Shown: positions 7,211-15,085 of the stretch, one piece after another
Position numbering within the stretch: the stretch's first letter is position 1
How the letters are laid out: every line of letters starts with the position of its first letter
Assembly (NCBI GenBank): GCA_002424865.1
Contig: DILC01000032.1
Coordinates: 28,330 to 51,425, forward strand
Reading direction: 5' to 3'
From: Rhodocyclaceae bacterium UBA5602
Lineage (GTDB): Bacteria > Pseudomonadota > Gammaproteobacteria > Burkholderiales > Rhodocyclaceae
DNA: 23,096 bases
Translations under genes and position numbers: made by a program
The notes under the pieces: model-generated
Told to the model about the DNA's origin: nothing
What the model saw: the letters and a program-made list of their open reading frames with translations, nothing else
Databases searched by the model: none

Positions 7211-8476
7211 TCAATTCAAAGTCGCCACACACCCATCACGCTGCAAGCCGCCTTGCAGGCAATGCTGATTTGTGCCGCTAAATCCTGCCAGCCCTGGCAG
7301 CGGCTGTTTCCCGCTTTGCCTCATCCAGCCAAGCCCATCCAGAGCCGTTGCCAATACGGCAAGAAAATCCCGCACCTGTTGCTGCGTATTTTGCATGCCC
7401 AAACTCACCCGTATCGCCCCGCGGGCCAGTTCAGGCGCAACGCCCATGGCCAACAATACGTGGGATGGCCCCGGATTGGCGCTGGAACACGCAGCGCCTG
7501 CCGCCACCGCAAAGCCTGCACGATCCAGGCGTCCGACCAGGGTTTCGCCATCAATGTCGGCGAAGGCAAAATAACTGGTGTTGGCCAGGCGATCTGCCTT
7601 GGCCGCAAAAACATGCGCCCCCATTGCCGATACACCGGCTTCCAATCCAGCGCGCAAAACCTCCAATGCAGCGCGCCTGGTTTGCAGATCAATCACCGCC
7701 AATTCCGCCGCCAAGCCAAAGCCGACAATCGCGGCGACATTTTCCGTACCGGAGCGCAAGCCCCGCTCGTGCCCGCCGCCCGCAATCAGCGGCTGCAATT
7801 CCACGCGCTTATCCAGAATCAAAGCCCCCGCGCCTTTGGGCCCGCCAATTTTGTGCGCCGATAAGGTCATGGCATGCACACCCAGGATGTTGAGCGCACG
7901 AAAATCCACCGGCACGCGGCCAAAGGCCTGCACGGCATCGGTATGAAACCAGGCGTCGGCAGGTTTTGCCAGCGTCGCTTTGGCCTGCGCTGCGAATCGC
8001 GCCACATCCTGGACCGCACCGGTTTCGTTATTGGCCAGCATGATGGAAATCAAGGCAGGCCGCTCTGCCAAAGCCGCAGAAAAGTCGGCGCTGGCGACAC
8101 GGCAATCCGCGTCAACCGCAATCTCGCGCACGCGCCAAGCGGATCGAATCAGCTGCCGCGCAGGCTCCCGCACGCAGGGGTGCTCTATCGCCGAGACAGC
8201 CACTATGCCTTTGGGCAAAAGCGCTGCCGCACCCTTGATGAAAAAATTATTCGCTTCCGACCCCCCGCTGGTAAACACCACCTCCGTCGGATGCGCACCG
8301 ACAGCGGCGGCCACTTGCTGCCGGGCCTCATCCATCGCCCGCCGCGCGGCACGGCCATACTCATGACGGCTGGAGGCATTGCCATACTGCCGCGTCAAAT
8401 ACGGCAGCATCGCCTCCAACACCCGCGGATCCAGCGGCGCGGTTGCGTTATGATCAAAATAGATGGGCGAAAACAT
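7211..8476 (-). CDS. NifS/IscS-like cysteine desulfurase (second, tandem copy)
   Basis: This 421-residue class V aminotransferase-fold desulfurase shows H99 (AIEHP), PLP lysine K209 (SAHKIGGPKG), and catalytic C330 in GAACSSANPGPSHVLLAMG. The fold ends by about residue 385. The tail (386-421) is unlike IscS: it lacks the SPLWxM...W segment and carries two extra cysteines, C406 and C416. It therefore may not dock IscU in the usual way and may feed another acceptor. The ATG at 8474-8476 fits the MFSPIYFDHNATAPLDP family start. The frame stays open upstream into iscR, whose stop is 17 nt away. A NifS-like gene between iscR and iscS occurs in some other betaproteobacteria (recalled, not checked). 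Confidence 0.92.
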   Translation of the reverse strand: MFSPIYFDHNATAPLDPRVLEAMLPYLTRQYGNASSRHEYGRAARRAMDEARQQVAAAVGAHPTEVVFTSGGSEANNFFIKGAAALLPKGIVAVSAIEHPCVREPARQLIRSAWRVREIAVDADCRVASADFSAALAERPALISIMLANNETGAVQDVARFAAQAKATLAKPADAWFHTDAVQAFGRVPVDFRALNILGVHAMTLSAHKIGGPKGAGALILDKRVELQPLIAGGGHERGLRSGTENVAAIVGFGLAAELAVIDLQTRRAALEVLRAGLEAGVSAMGAHVFAAKADRLANTSYFAFADIDGETLVGRLDRAGFAVAAGAACSSANPGPSHVLLAMGVAPELARGAIRVSLGMQNTQQQVRDFLAVLATALDGLGWMRQSGKQPLPGLAGFSGTNQHCLQGGLQRDGCVATLN

Positions 8477-8492
8477 GATGGGCCGCAAATTC

Positions 8493-9020
8493 CTATGCAC
8501 CAACGGCCATGTCGCCCCGCGGCACAGCATGTTTTTTCACCACGGGACGCCCATCACGCACCACAGCTGAGGCAGCAGAAACAGCAGACGTAGCAGACGC
8601 AGCCTGCTGCTTTGAAATTTGCTGCGCAACCAGCTCAGCCAGATTCACCGCCTCAAGATACTCAAACATTTTCTTGTTCAGGTTGGTCCACAGGTCATGC
8701 GTCATGCACTCACGCTGCTCCCCGCCGCAGTTACCCAGGCCACCACATTGGGTCGCATCCAGGGATTCATCAACCGCATGGATAATGCTCGCCACGGAAA
8801 CAGCCTCAGGTGACATGGTCAGGCGATAACCGCCACCCGGCCCGCGCACGCTGGACACCAAACCCGCACGGCGCAGCTTGCCAAACAGCTGCTCAAGATA
8901 CGACAAGGAAATTTGTTGCCGCTCACTAATGCCCGCGAGCGTCACCGGCCCCTCATGCTGGCGCAAGGTGAGATCAATCATCGCGGTAACGGCAAAGCGG
9001 CCTTTGGTTGTCAATCTCAT
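8493..9020 (-). CDS. iscR: Fe-S cluster-sensing transcription regulator IscR
   Basis: This 175-residue Rrf2-family regulator starts MRLTTKGRFAVTAMIDL and has a winged helix, with recognition region SLSYLEQLFGKLRRAGLV. The [2Fe-2S] ligands are C92, C98, C105 and H108. The last cysteine is one residue further along than in E. coli IscR (C104/H107). The C-terminus is Ala/Ser-rich low complexity (residues 140-158). Holo-IscR represses its own operon through type 1 sites; apo-IscR controls type 2 sites. The ATG at 9018-9020 is preceded by AGAGGA. The open frame continues upstream but the family start is here. Two type 1-like operators lie about 80-135 nt upstream of the start. Confidence 0.96.
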   Translation of the reverse strand: MRLTTKGRFAVTAMIDLTLRQHEGPVTLAGISERQQISLSYLEQLFGKLRRAGLVSSVRGPGGGYRLTMSPEAVSVASIIHAVDESLDATQCGGLGNCGGEQRECMTHDLWTNLNKKMFEYLEAVNLAELVAQQISKQQAASATSAVSAASAVVRDGRPVVKKHAVPRGDMAVGA

Positions 9021-9060
9021 GTGCTCATTCCTCTCGCTCTCTGGATAAAGGATAAAGGCA

Positions 9061-9089
9061 TTGGCATGGACCTGGTCAAACCATGCCAA
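9061..9089 (-). promoter_or_regulatory. Perfect 9-bp stem-loop in the iscR leader
   Basis: TTGGCATGG (9061-9069) and CCATGCCAA (9081-9089) are exact reverse complements around an 11-nt loop. The loop itself contains GACC-A-GGTC on the minus strand. It sits in the predicted iscR 5' untranslated region, between the distal IscR operator and the ribosome binding site. No T-run follows. It could be an RNA structure, a protein-binding palindrome or chance; its role is unknown. Confidence 0.6.
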
Positions 9090-9100
9090 CCAAGCCTTCA

Positions 9101-9125
9101 ATACCCGACTAATTGCGTCAACTAT
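9101..9125 (-). promoter_or_regulatory. IscR type 1 operator, promoter-proximal site
   Basis: Read on the minus strand this 25-bp site begins ATAGTTGAC and ends AGTCGGGTAT. It matches the enterobacterial type 1 consensus (ATASYYGACTRWWWYAGTCRRSTAT, from memory) at 23 of 25 positions; positions 10 and 11 differ. It overlaps the -10 hexamer of the iscR promoter by five bases, a position that fits repression. Confidence 0.85.
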
Positions 9126-9149
9126 AAATATCCCGATAGATTTAGTCAA
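9121..9149 (-). promoter_or_regulatory. Sigma-70 promoter of iscR / isc operon
   Basis: On the minus strand, TTGACT (9144-9149) and TATAGT (9121-9126) are separated by exactly 17 bp. Each hexamer differs from consensus by one base. The predicted start is near 9114, giving a leader of about 95 nt before the iscR ATG. The -35 overlaps the stop codon of cysE. Both hexamers lie within or against IscR operators, as expected for an autoregulated isc promoter. Confidence 0.8.
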
Positions 9150-9153
9150 CTAT
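9129..9153 (-). promoter_or_regulatory. IscR type 1 operator, upstream site inside the cysE 3' end
   Basis: On the minus strand the site starts ATAGTTGACTAAATC and continues TATCGGGATA. It matches the type 1 consensus at 20 of 25 positions, with a fully matching left half. It contains the -35 hexamer and overlaps the last codons and stop of cysE. It is followed 3 bp later by the promoter-proximal site, giving a two-site layout like the E. coli iscR promoter. Confidence 0.75.
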
Positions 9154-9894
9154 TTTAGAGAGATAGTTAGGATCAAATTTATCTGCCGTCGCCATATCGT
9201 CTTCCAGCGAGACCCCTGAGCGCTCCACCGCTTTAAGCAGGCACGCCAGCCTGCGATCAGTCTCTACCGCATGATCCAGCAAGCCGTGGATTGCTTTAGC
9301 CAGCGGGTCATCCTCATTTTTGCTGATGGCATAGGCCGAAAAACCCATTTTTTCTGCCTGCTCCTCGCGCACGGCATCCCGCCCCGCATCCACAATCCGC
9401 GCAGGAATTCCCACCGCCGTCGCCCCGGCGGGCACGTCACGCACCACCACGGCATTCGAGCCCACCTTAACGCCCTCGCCCAGCGTAATCGGCCCCAGCA
9501 CTTTAGCCCCCGCGCCAATCACCACGCCGCGCAGTAAAGTCGGGTGACGCTTGCCCTTGCTCCACGACGTGCCGCCGAGCGTAACACCGTGGTACAGGGT
9601 GCAATCATCACTAATGACTGCCGTCTCGCCGATCACCACCCCCATGCCGTGATCGATAAACACACGTCGGCCGATGGTTGCGCCCGGATGGATTTCTATC
9701 CCCGTGCCCCAGCGCACCAGATGCGCCAAAAAGCGCGCCAGCCAGCGAAGCTTTGCCTGCCATAACCAATGGGACACCCGATGCAACGTGAGCGCATGCA
9801 AGCCTGGATAGCAGGTCAGCACCTCCCAGGTTGACCGGGCAGCCGGATCGCGCTCAAAAACGCAAGTAATATCTTCACGCAAACGGGTCAGCAT
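9142..9894 (-). CDS. cysE: Serine O-acetyltransferase
   Basis: This 250-residue acetyltransferase makes O-acetylserine from serine and acetyl-CoA, the first committed step of cysteine synthesis. The start MLTRLREDITCVFERDPAAR is the short form common outside enterobacteria. A left-handed beta-helix of hexapeptide repeats spans roughly residues 65-175. The catalytic His is H82 in IDHGMGVVIGE, and VTLGGTSWSKGKRHP is the acetyl-CoA site region. The C-terminal tail normally binds cysteine synthase and gives feedback control, but I do not see the typical terminal Ile; it ends KIVD. AAGGAG lies 6 nt before the ATG at 9892-9894. Its position next to iscR links cysteine supply to sulfur mobilisation. 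Confidence 0.94.
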   Translation of the reverse strand: MLTRLREDITCVFERDPAARSTWEVLTCYPGLHALTLHRVSHWLWQAKLRWLARFLAHLVRWGTGIEIHPGATIGRRVFIDHGMGVVIGETAVISDDCTLYHGVTLGGTSWSKGKRHPTLLRGVVIGAGAKVLGPITLGEGVKVGSNAVVVRDVPAGATAVGIPARIVDAGRDAVREEQAEKMGFSAYAISKNEDDPLAKAIHGLLDHAVETDRRLACLLKAVERSGVSLEDDMATADKFDPNYLSKIVD

Positions 9895-9936
9895 GCATCG
9901 CTCCTTGGGCATTTCTGTTTCTTCATGATTTGGCGC

Positions 9937-10659
9937 CTACCTCTTCTTTTCAAATGCGGTAAGCAAACCACGCAATATATTGACTTCTTCCTTCTCCAAT
10001 CCGGCCCGGGAAAACAAGCGGCGCAAACGCAAGATCAAGCGCTTGGGGCTGGCCGGATCCAAAAACTCGCTGGCAATGGCCGCGCGCTCAAGATGCGCCA
10101 CCAGATGCTCAACCTCTTCATGGCTGGCGGGCAAGCCTGCGCCAGCAACCACCGGCGGCTGGCCTGGATTTTGTGCGGCCAGCCTTAATTCGTAACACAT
10201 CAACTGCACGGCGGCAGCCACATTGAGCGAACTAAACCCGGGATTTACCGGAATCATCGCCCAGCGGCGACATTGAAATAATTCCTCGTTCGACAAGCCC
10301 GCGGTCTCATTGCCAAACACCAAAGCCACATCGCCCTGCGTTGCCGCAGTGACCAGTTCCGCCGCCGCCTCCCGCGCCCACAGCGGGGTTACCGCCAACT
10401 CACGCCGCCGCGCGCTCATGGCCACCGCAAAAATAGTCCCTTCCAGGCCCTGGGCAAGCGTTGAGACCACCTGCGCATTAGCCAGGACATCGGTTGCGCC
10501 GGCTGACATCGCATGCGCTTGCGGATCGGGAAAGTGTTTCGGATTGACCAGCACCAAGCGCGACAAACCCATGTTTTTCATCGCCCGCGCAGTTGCCCCG
10601 ATATTGCCGGGGTGGCTGGTGTGCGAGAGCACCACCCGGATGTGGTCTAAAGGCTGCAT
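9937..10659 (-). CDS. trmJ: tRNA (cytidine/uridine-2'-O-)-methyltransferase TrmJ
   Basis: This 240-residue SPOUT-class enzyme methylates the 2'-OH of residue 32 in tRNA anticodon loops using S-adenosylmethionine. The three trefoil-knot motifs are present: HPGNIGATARAMKNMG (16-31), LVFGNETAGLSNEEL (113-127) and IPVNPGFSSLNVAAAVQL (136-153). A C-terminal helical region follows. I chose the ATG at 10657-10659 because MQPLDHIRVVL fits the family start. A GTG ten codons upstream (10687-10689) is also possible, and neither has a good Shine-Dalgarno. It lies immediately upstream of cysE and divergent from suhB. In E. coli trmJ directly precedes iscR. Confidence 0.93.
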   Translation of the reverse strand: MQPLDHIRVVLSHTSHPGNIGATARAMKNMGLSRLVLVNPKHFPDPQAHAMSAGATDVLANAQVVSTLAQGLEGTIFAVAMSARRRELAVTPLWAREAAAELVTAATQGDVALVFGNETAGLSNEELFQCRRWAMIPVNPGFSSLNVAAAVQLMCYELRLAAQNPGQPPVVAGAGLPASHEEVEHLVAHLERAAIASEFLDPASPKRLILRLRRLFSRAGLEKEEVNILRGLLTAFEKKR

Positions 10660-10826
10660 ATTGGCTTGGCTGTCACGCCCCGATAGCACGGCAATTCAGG
10701 ATGGGCGACAGCACAAAAAACAGCGGTCCTGCCGTGACACGGGCGTGGGCAATGTGACTCATGTGTAGGTTCATATTAGAATGGCGGCCTTCGCGCGCTT
10801 AGCGCCTGCTCTCTTTTAAAAAATTC
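10660..10826. promoter_or_regulatory. Divergent trmJ / suhB promoter region
   Basis: This 167-nt divergent gap must carry promoters in both directions. A possible suhB promoter has -10 TAGAAT at 10777-10782 and a weak -35 TGTGAC at 10753-10758 with an 18-bp spacer, about 36-40 nt before the suhB ATG. A palindrome CCGTG-A-CACGG lies at 10732-10742. No convincing Shine-Dalgarno precedes suhB. The trmJ-side promoter was not identified. Confidence 0.4.
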
Positions 10827-11633
10827 ATGCACCCCACGCTCAACATCGCCATCAAGGCCGCCCGTCGCGCCGGCCAAATCATCAACCGCGCCAGCCTGGA
10901 CATTGATTCGCTCAATGTGGGCGTGAAACAACAAAGTGATTACGTCACGGAAGTCGATCGCGCCGCTGAAGCCGCCATCATTGATGTCTTGCGCGATGCC
11001 TATCCGGACTATGGAATTCTAGCAGAGGAGTCCGGCTTGGCTGGCACGGATGCCAATGCTGAATTCCAATGGATTATCGACCCGCTCGATGGCACGACGA
11101 ATTTCATTCACGGCGTGCCGCAATATGCCATTTCCATTGGCCTGGCCAAACAAGGCGTGATGCAACATGCGGTAGTCTATGACACCAACCGCAATGAAAT
11201 TTTTACCGCCAGCAAAGGCGGCGGCGCATTTCTTAACAACAAGCGCATCCGCGTCGCCAAGCGTGTGCGCCTGGATGAAACCCTCATCGGCACAGGCTTT
11301 CCTTACCGCATGTTTGACCACATCGACACCTATCTCGCCATTTTTCGCGAGCTCGCGCAAAAAACTGCCGGCATGCGCCGCCCGGGTGCCGCCTCGATCG
11401 ACCTGGCCTGGGTCGCCTGCGGCCGCATGGATGGCTTTTGGGAGCTGGGCTTATCCCCTTGGGACATGGCGGCAGGCAGCCTGTTAATTAGCGAAGCGGG
11501 CGGACTAGTGGGCGACTTGTCGGGGGATTCCAACTACATGAAAACGGGCAATATCATCGGCGGCAACCCCAAGATTTTCGGCCAGCTCTTGCAAGTGATT
11601 GCGCCCCACCTGAGCCCTCGCTTGCCTGCCTGA
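10827..11633 (+). CDS. suhB: Inositol-1-monophosphatase family protein SuhB
   Basis: The 268-residue product matches SuhB/IMPase in length and order of motifs. Metal-binding residues are E67-E68 in ILAEESG, D85 and D88 in WIIDPLDGTTNF, and the Asp in LSPWDMAAG near residue 210. SuhB hydrolyses inositol-1-phosphate. In enterobacteria it also joins the Nus antitermination complex on rRNA operons. Divergence from trmJ repeats the E. coli arrangement. The ATG at 10827 lacks a clear ribosome binding site; the leader just before it is T/A-rich. A hairpin terminator lies about 140 nt downstream. Confidence 0.95.
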   Translation: MHPTLNIAIKAARRAGQIINRASLDIDSLNVGVKQQSDYVTEVDRAAEAAIIDVLRDAYPDYGILAEESGLAGTDANAEFQWIIDPLDGTTNFIHGVPQYAISIGLAKQGVMQHAVVYDTNRNEIFTASKGGGAFLNNKRIRVAKRVRLDETLIGTGFPYRMFDHIDTYLAIFRELAQKTAGMRRPGAASIDLAWVACGRMDGFWELGLSPWDMAAGSLLISEAGGLVGDLSGDSNYMKTGNIIGGNPKIFGQLLQVIAPHLSPRLPA

Positions 11634-11824
11634 GGCCTTTCCGCCTTTCCGCCTTTTCTTTAGCCCCCCGGCAGCGCCCCTATAAAAAGTCGGCGCTGGC
11701 AGGACGGCGTCCGGTTTTGGATTCACCCGGAAAACGCCTTTGCTGCGTAGCGAAAGCAGCGAAAGACATGACGCCTGGCCTGGTGGCCAGGCTTTTGCCG
11801 CTGAAGCTGCCTTGCTGGGTTGTC
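11634..11824. other. Convergent suhB-czcA gap
   Basis: This 191-nt gap between convergent genes has no gene that I can support. It contains a pyrimidine-rich stretch just after suhB, a short GGAC/GTCC stem near 11703-11713, and one clear terminator hairpin at 11773-11796. Confidence 0.5.
11773..11796 (+). terminator. Intrinsic terminator downstream of suhB
   Basis: GCCTGGCC (11773-11780) and GGCCAGGC (11785-11792) form a perfect 8-bp stem with loop TGGT, followed by TTTT on the plus strand. The short U-run makes it moderate in strength. There is no A-run on the other side, so it acts mainly on suhB transcription and not on czcA. Confidence 0.65.
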
Positions 11825-14800
11825 TTAGTTTGGAGAATGCCCTGGCGCGCCGCTGACAGGCGCATCAAGTTTCTCGCTTGCCGCCGCGCGATGCGCCAGC
11901 TGATACAAAACGGGCAGCACCAGGAGCGTGAGCAGCGTTGAAGACAGAATACCGCCGATCACTACCGTAGCCAGCGGGCGTTGTACTTCCGCCCCCGTCC
12001 CCACGGCAATCGCCATCGGCACAAAACCCAACGAAGCAACCAAGGCAGTCATCAATACCGGGCGCAAACGCGTTAATGCACCTTCACGAACCGCCGCATC
12101 CATCGGCATACCCTCTTCACGCAAGCCGCGAATGAAGGAAATCATCACCAAGCCGTTGAGCACCGCAACGCCTGAGAGCGCAATAAACCCCACCCCCGCT
12201 GAAATCGACAAGGGAATATCCCGCAGCCAGAGCGCGAGCATGCCGCCCGTGAGCGCAAAAGGCACGCCGGTAAACACCAGCAGGCCATCCTTGACGTTGC
12301 CGAACATGGCGAACAACAGGACAAATACCAACAACAACGCAACGGGCACGACAATCTGCAAGCGTTTAGTGGCCGACTGAAGCTGCTCGAACGTCCCCCC
12401 CCACGTCGTCCAGTAACCCGTTGGCACCTTGACCGACTGCGCGATGGCCTTTTCCGCTTCGGCAACAAACGAACCCATATCACGTCCGCGCACATTGGCA
12501 GTCACCACCACGCGGCGCTTGCCATTCTCGCGGCTGATCTGATTGGGTCCCTGCGCAATATCCACCGTAGCCACATCCTCCAAGCGAATGAACCCCGCCT
12601 TTTCGCCGCTACTGCCATTGCCACCCGCCAGCCGGATCGGCAATTGCATCAGAGCGCTGGCATCCCCGCGCAGGTATTCAGGCAGCCGCACCAGAATATC
12701 GAAGCGACGGTCGCCTTCGAACACCACACCCGCAGGCTGGCCACCGATGGCGACAGACAGCGCCATCTGAATCTCGGCCACATTGAGACCAAAGCGCGCC
12801 GCTTTTTCGCGATCAATGTGCACAGTCTGCACGGGCAAGCCTGCCGTTTGCTCCACCTTGACGTCCGCCGCACCGGGAATGCCCGCCAATACTGCGGCAA
12901 TGCGTTCGGCTGTCCCGTTCATCGTGTCCATGTCGTCACCGAACACCTTAACGGCCACATCGCTACGCACACCGGAGAGCAACTCATTAAAGCGCATCTG
13001 GATCGGCTGCGTGAACTCATAGTTATTGCCCGGTATTTTTTCTACCGCACGTTGCAAAGCGGCGACTAAATCTTCTTTTGGCCGCCGGGGATCAGGCCAT
13101 TTTTCACGCGGCTTGAGGATGATGAAGTTATCGGCCACGCTCGGCGGCATCGGGTCGGTCGCAATTTCAGCCGTCCCCATCTTGGCAAAAACGTCTTCCA
13201 CTTCAGGAAACGCCTTGATGGTTTTTTCAAGCTGGATTTGCATGCCAATGGCCTGCGTCAAGCTTGTGCCCGGAATGCGCAACGCATGCAGGGCGATATC
13301 CCCCTCGTCCAGGCTAGGCACAAACTCGCTCCCCATGCGGGTGGCGAGCAGGCCCGACAGCAGCACCGCAACCGCAGCAATCGTGAGCACCACCGGTTTG
13401 GCGGCCATGGCCTTATCCAAGAGGGGCGCATACCGCGCGCTGAGCCAAGCCATCACACGGCTTTCCTTTTCTGCCACTTTGCCCCCCAGAAACAAGGCCA
13501 CCGCAGCGGGCACGAAGGTGAGCGAGAGGGCCATCGCCCCGAGCAATGCCACCACGACGGTAAATGCCATCGGGTGGAACATTTTCCCTTCCACCCCGGT
13601 CAGCGCAAAGATAGGCAAATACACCACCATGATGATGAGCTGGCCATACAACAGTGGACGGCGCGCCTCCCTGGCCGCAGCAAAGGTTTCGTGAAAGCGT
13701 TCAATGCGCGTCAAAATACGTCCGGCTTTATGTTGTGCATGCGCCAGGCGACGCACACAGTTTTCAACAATCACCACCGCACCATCAATGATGATGCCAA
13801 AGTCGAGCGCACCCAGGCTCATCAAGTTTGCGCTGACTTTATTGCTCACCATGCCGGTAAAAGTGAACAGCATCGCCAAGGGGATGACCAGTGCAGTAAT
13901 TAGCGCCGCACGAATATTGCCCAAAAACAAAAACAGGACCGCAATGACCAGCAAAGCGCCCTCCAGGAGGTTTTTCTTCACAGTGGCAATCGCCTTATCC
14001 ACCAAAATAGTGCGGTCATAGCCCGTCTTTGCGCTCACGCCCTGGGGCAAGCCGCGATTGACTTCCTCAAGGCGCTTGGCCACTGCCGCTGACACATTGC
14101 GGCTGTTCTCGCCGATGAGCATGAACACCGTGCCCAACACGACTTCACGGCCATTTTGGGTGGCCGCCCCGGTACGCAATTCCTTGCCAAGGCTCACCTC
14201 GGCGACATCGCGGATGCGAATAGGTACGCCTGCCGATGTTTTCATCACAATGTTGGCGATGTCTTCAATGCCCCCCACCTGCCCCGGCGCGCGGATCAAG
14301 TATTGCTCTCCCCGCCGCTCAATGTAGCCTGCGCCCACATTCGCGTTATTGCGCTCCAGTGCCTGTACGACATCCTGCAAGGAAAGGCCATAGGCCACCA
14401 GCCTGTCGGGCAGCGGTGCGACCTGGAACTCCTTGGCATAGCCACCGATGGTATTGATCTCCGTTACGCCAGGAATGTTGCGTAATTGCGGCTTGACGAT
14501 CCAGTCCTGTATTTCACGCAAATCCATCGCCGTATAGGCCGTGCCATCGGCCTTGCGCGCATGCTCTTGCGCTTCCACCGTCCACATGTAAATCTCGCCC
14601 AACCCGGTGGCAATAGGCCCCATGCTTGGCGTCAAGCCATCCGGCAACCTGGCACGCGCCTCTTGCAGGCGCTCATTGACCAGCTGGCGAGCAAAATAGA
14701 TGTTGGTACCATCCTTGAAAATGACGCTTACTTGCGACAGCCCATAACGCGACAGCGAGCGTGTCTGCTCCAGATTCGGCAAACCGGCCATCACTGTCTC

Positions 14801-15007
14801 GATAGGGAAAGTCACCCGCTGTTCAGCCTCCAGCGGTGAATAACCGGGTGCTGCCGTATTGATTTGCACTTGCACATTGGTAATGTCCGGCACAGCATCA
14901 ATGGGCAAGTGCTGATAGCTGTATACCCCAACCCCGGCCATGCCAAGCACAGCCAGAAGCACGATCCAGCGCTGCTCGATCGCGAAGCGGATAATCTTTT
15001 CAAACAT
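11825..15007 (-). CDS. czcA: CzcA-type heavy-metal RND efflux pump (inner membrane)
   Basis: This 1060-residue HAE/HME RND transporter is almost the length of Cupriavidus CzcA. It has an N-terminal membrane helix, two large periplasmic loops and twelve predicted membrane segments. The TM4 proton-relay motif LDFGIIIDGAVVIVEN places D402, D408 and E415 at the same numbers as CzcA. This is the HME1/2 (Zn/Co/Cd or Co/Ni) signature, not the CusA (Cu/Ag) one. It exports divalent cations from the periplasm or cytoplasm through CzcB and CzcC. The metal range is inferred from the motif. The start ATG has AAGGAG upstream. An eight-G run (12395-12402) lies in the TWGGTFEQ segment. Confidence 0.92.
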   Translation of the reverse strand: MFEKIIRFAIEQRWIVLLAVLGMAGVGVYSYQHLPIDAVPDITNVQVQINTAAPGYSPLEAEQRVTFPIETVMAGLPNLEQTRSLSRYGLSQVSVIFKDGTNIYFARQLVNERLQEARARLPDGLTPSMGPIATGLGEIYMWTVEAQEHARKADGTAYTAMDLREIQDWIVKPQLRNIPGVTEINTIGGYAKEFQVAPLPDRLVAYGLSLQDVVQALERNNANVGAGYIERRGEQYLIRAPGQVGGIEDIANIVMKTSAGVPIRIRDVAEVSLGKELRTGAATQNGREVVLGTVFMLIGENSRNVSAAVAKRLEEVNRGLPQGVSAKTGYDRTILVDKAIATVKKNLLEGALLVIAVLFLFLGNIRAALITALVIPLAMLFTFTGMVSNKVSANLMSLGALDFGIIIDGAVVIVENCVRRLAHAQHKAGRILTRIERFHETFAAAREARRPLLYGQLIIMVVYLPIFALTGVEGKMFHPMAFTVVVALLGAMALSLTFVPAAVALFLGGKVAEKESRVMAWLSARYAPLLDKAMAAKPVVLTIAAVAVLLSGLLATRMGSEFVPSLDEGDIALHALRIPGTSLTQAIGMQIQLEKTIKAFPEVEDVFAKMGTAEIATDPMPPSVADNFIILKPREKWPDPRRPKEDLVAALQRAVEKIPGNNYEFTQPIQMRFNELLSGVRSDVAVKVFGDDMDTMNGTAERIAAVLAGIPGAADVKVEQTAGLPVQTVHIDREKAARFGLNVAEIQMALSVAIGGQPAGVVFEGDRRFDILVRLPEYLRGDASALMQLPIRLAGGNGSSGEKAGFIRLEDVATVDIAQGPNQISRENGKRRVVVTANVRGRDMGSFVAEAEKAIAQSVKVPTGYWTTWGGTFEQLQSATKRLQIVVPVALLLVFVLLFAMFGNVKDGLLVFTGVPFALTGGMLALWLRDIPLSISAGVGFIALSGVAVLNGLVMISFIRGLREEGMPMDAAVREGALTRLRPVLMTALVASLGFVPMAIAVGTGAEVQRPLATVVIGGILSSTLLTLLVLPVLYQLAHRAAASEKLDAPVSGAPGHSPN

Positions 15008-15085
15008 GGTGTCTCCTTAATGCACCGCGCAGCAACACAGTACGGTTTGCTGTGTCACAGGCGGGCGTGTCCATCTGCTGTTCGT

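Noticed and set aside
8493..9149. Longer iscR starting at 9149
   Set aside because: The extra 43 residues would begin within the cysE end and cover the promoter and operators; the family start MRLTTKGRFA at 9020 is preceded by AGAGGA.
13026..13903. Two overlapping plus-strand open frames of over 220 codons
   Set aside because: Both are antisense to czcA, whose protein sequence is continuous and full length.
11825..15007. CusA-type (Cu/Ag) pump
   Set aside because: The TM4 motif has D402, D408 and E415 as in CzcA, and the partners resemble CzcB/CzcC/CzcI, so divalent cation export fits better.
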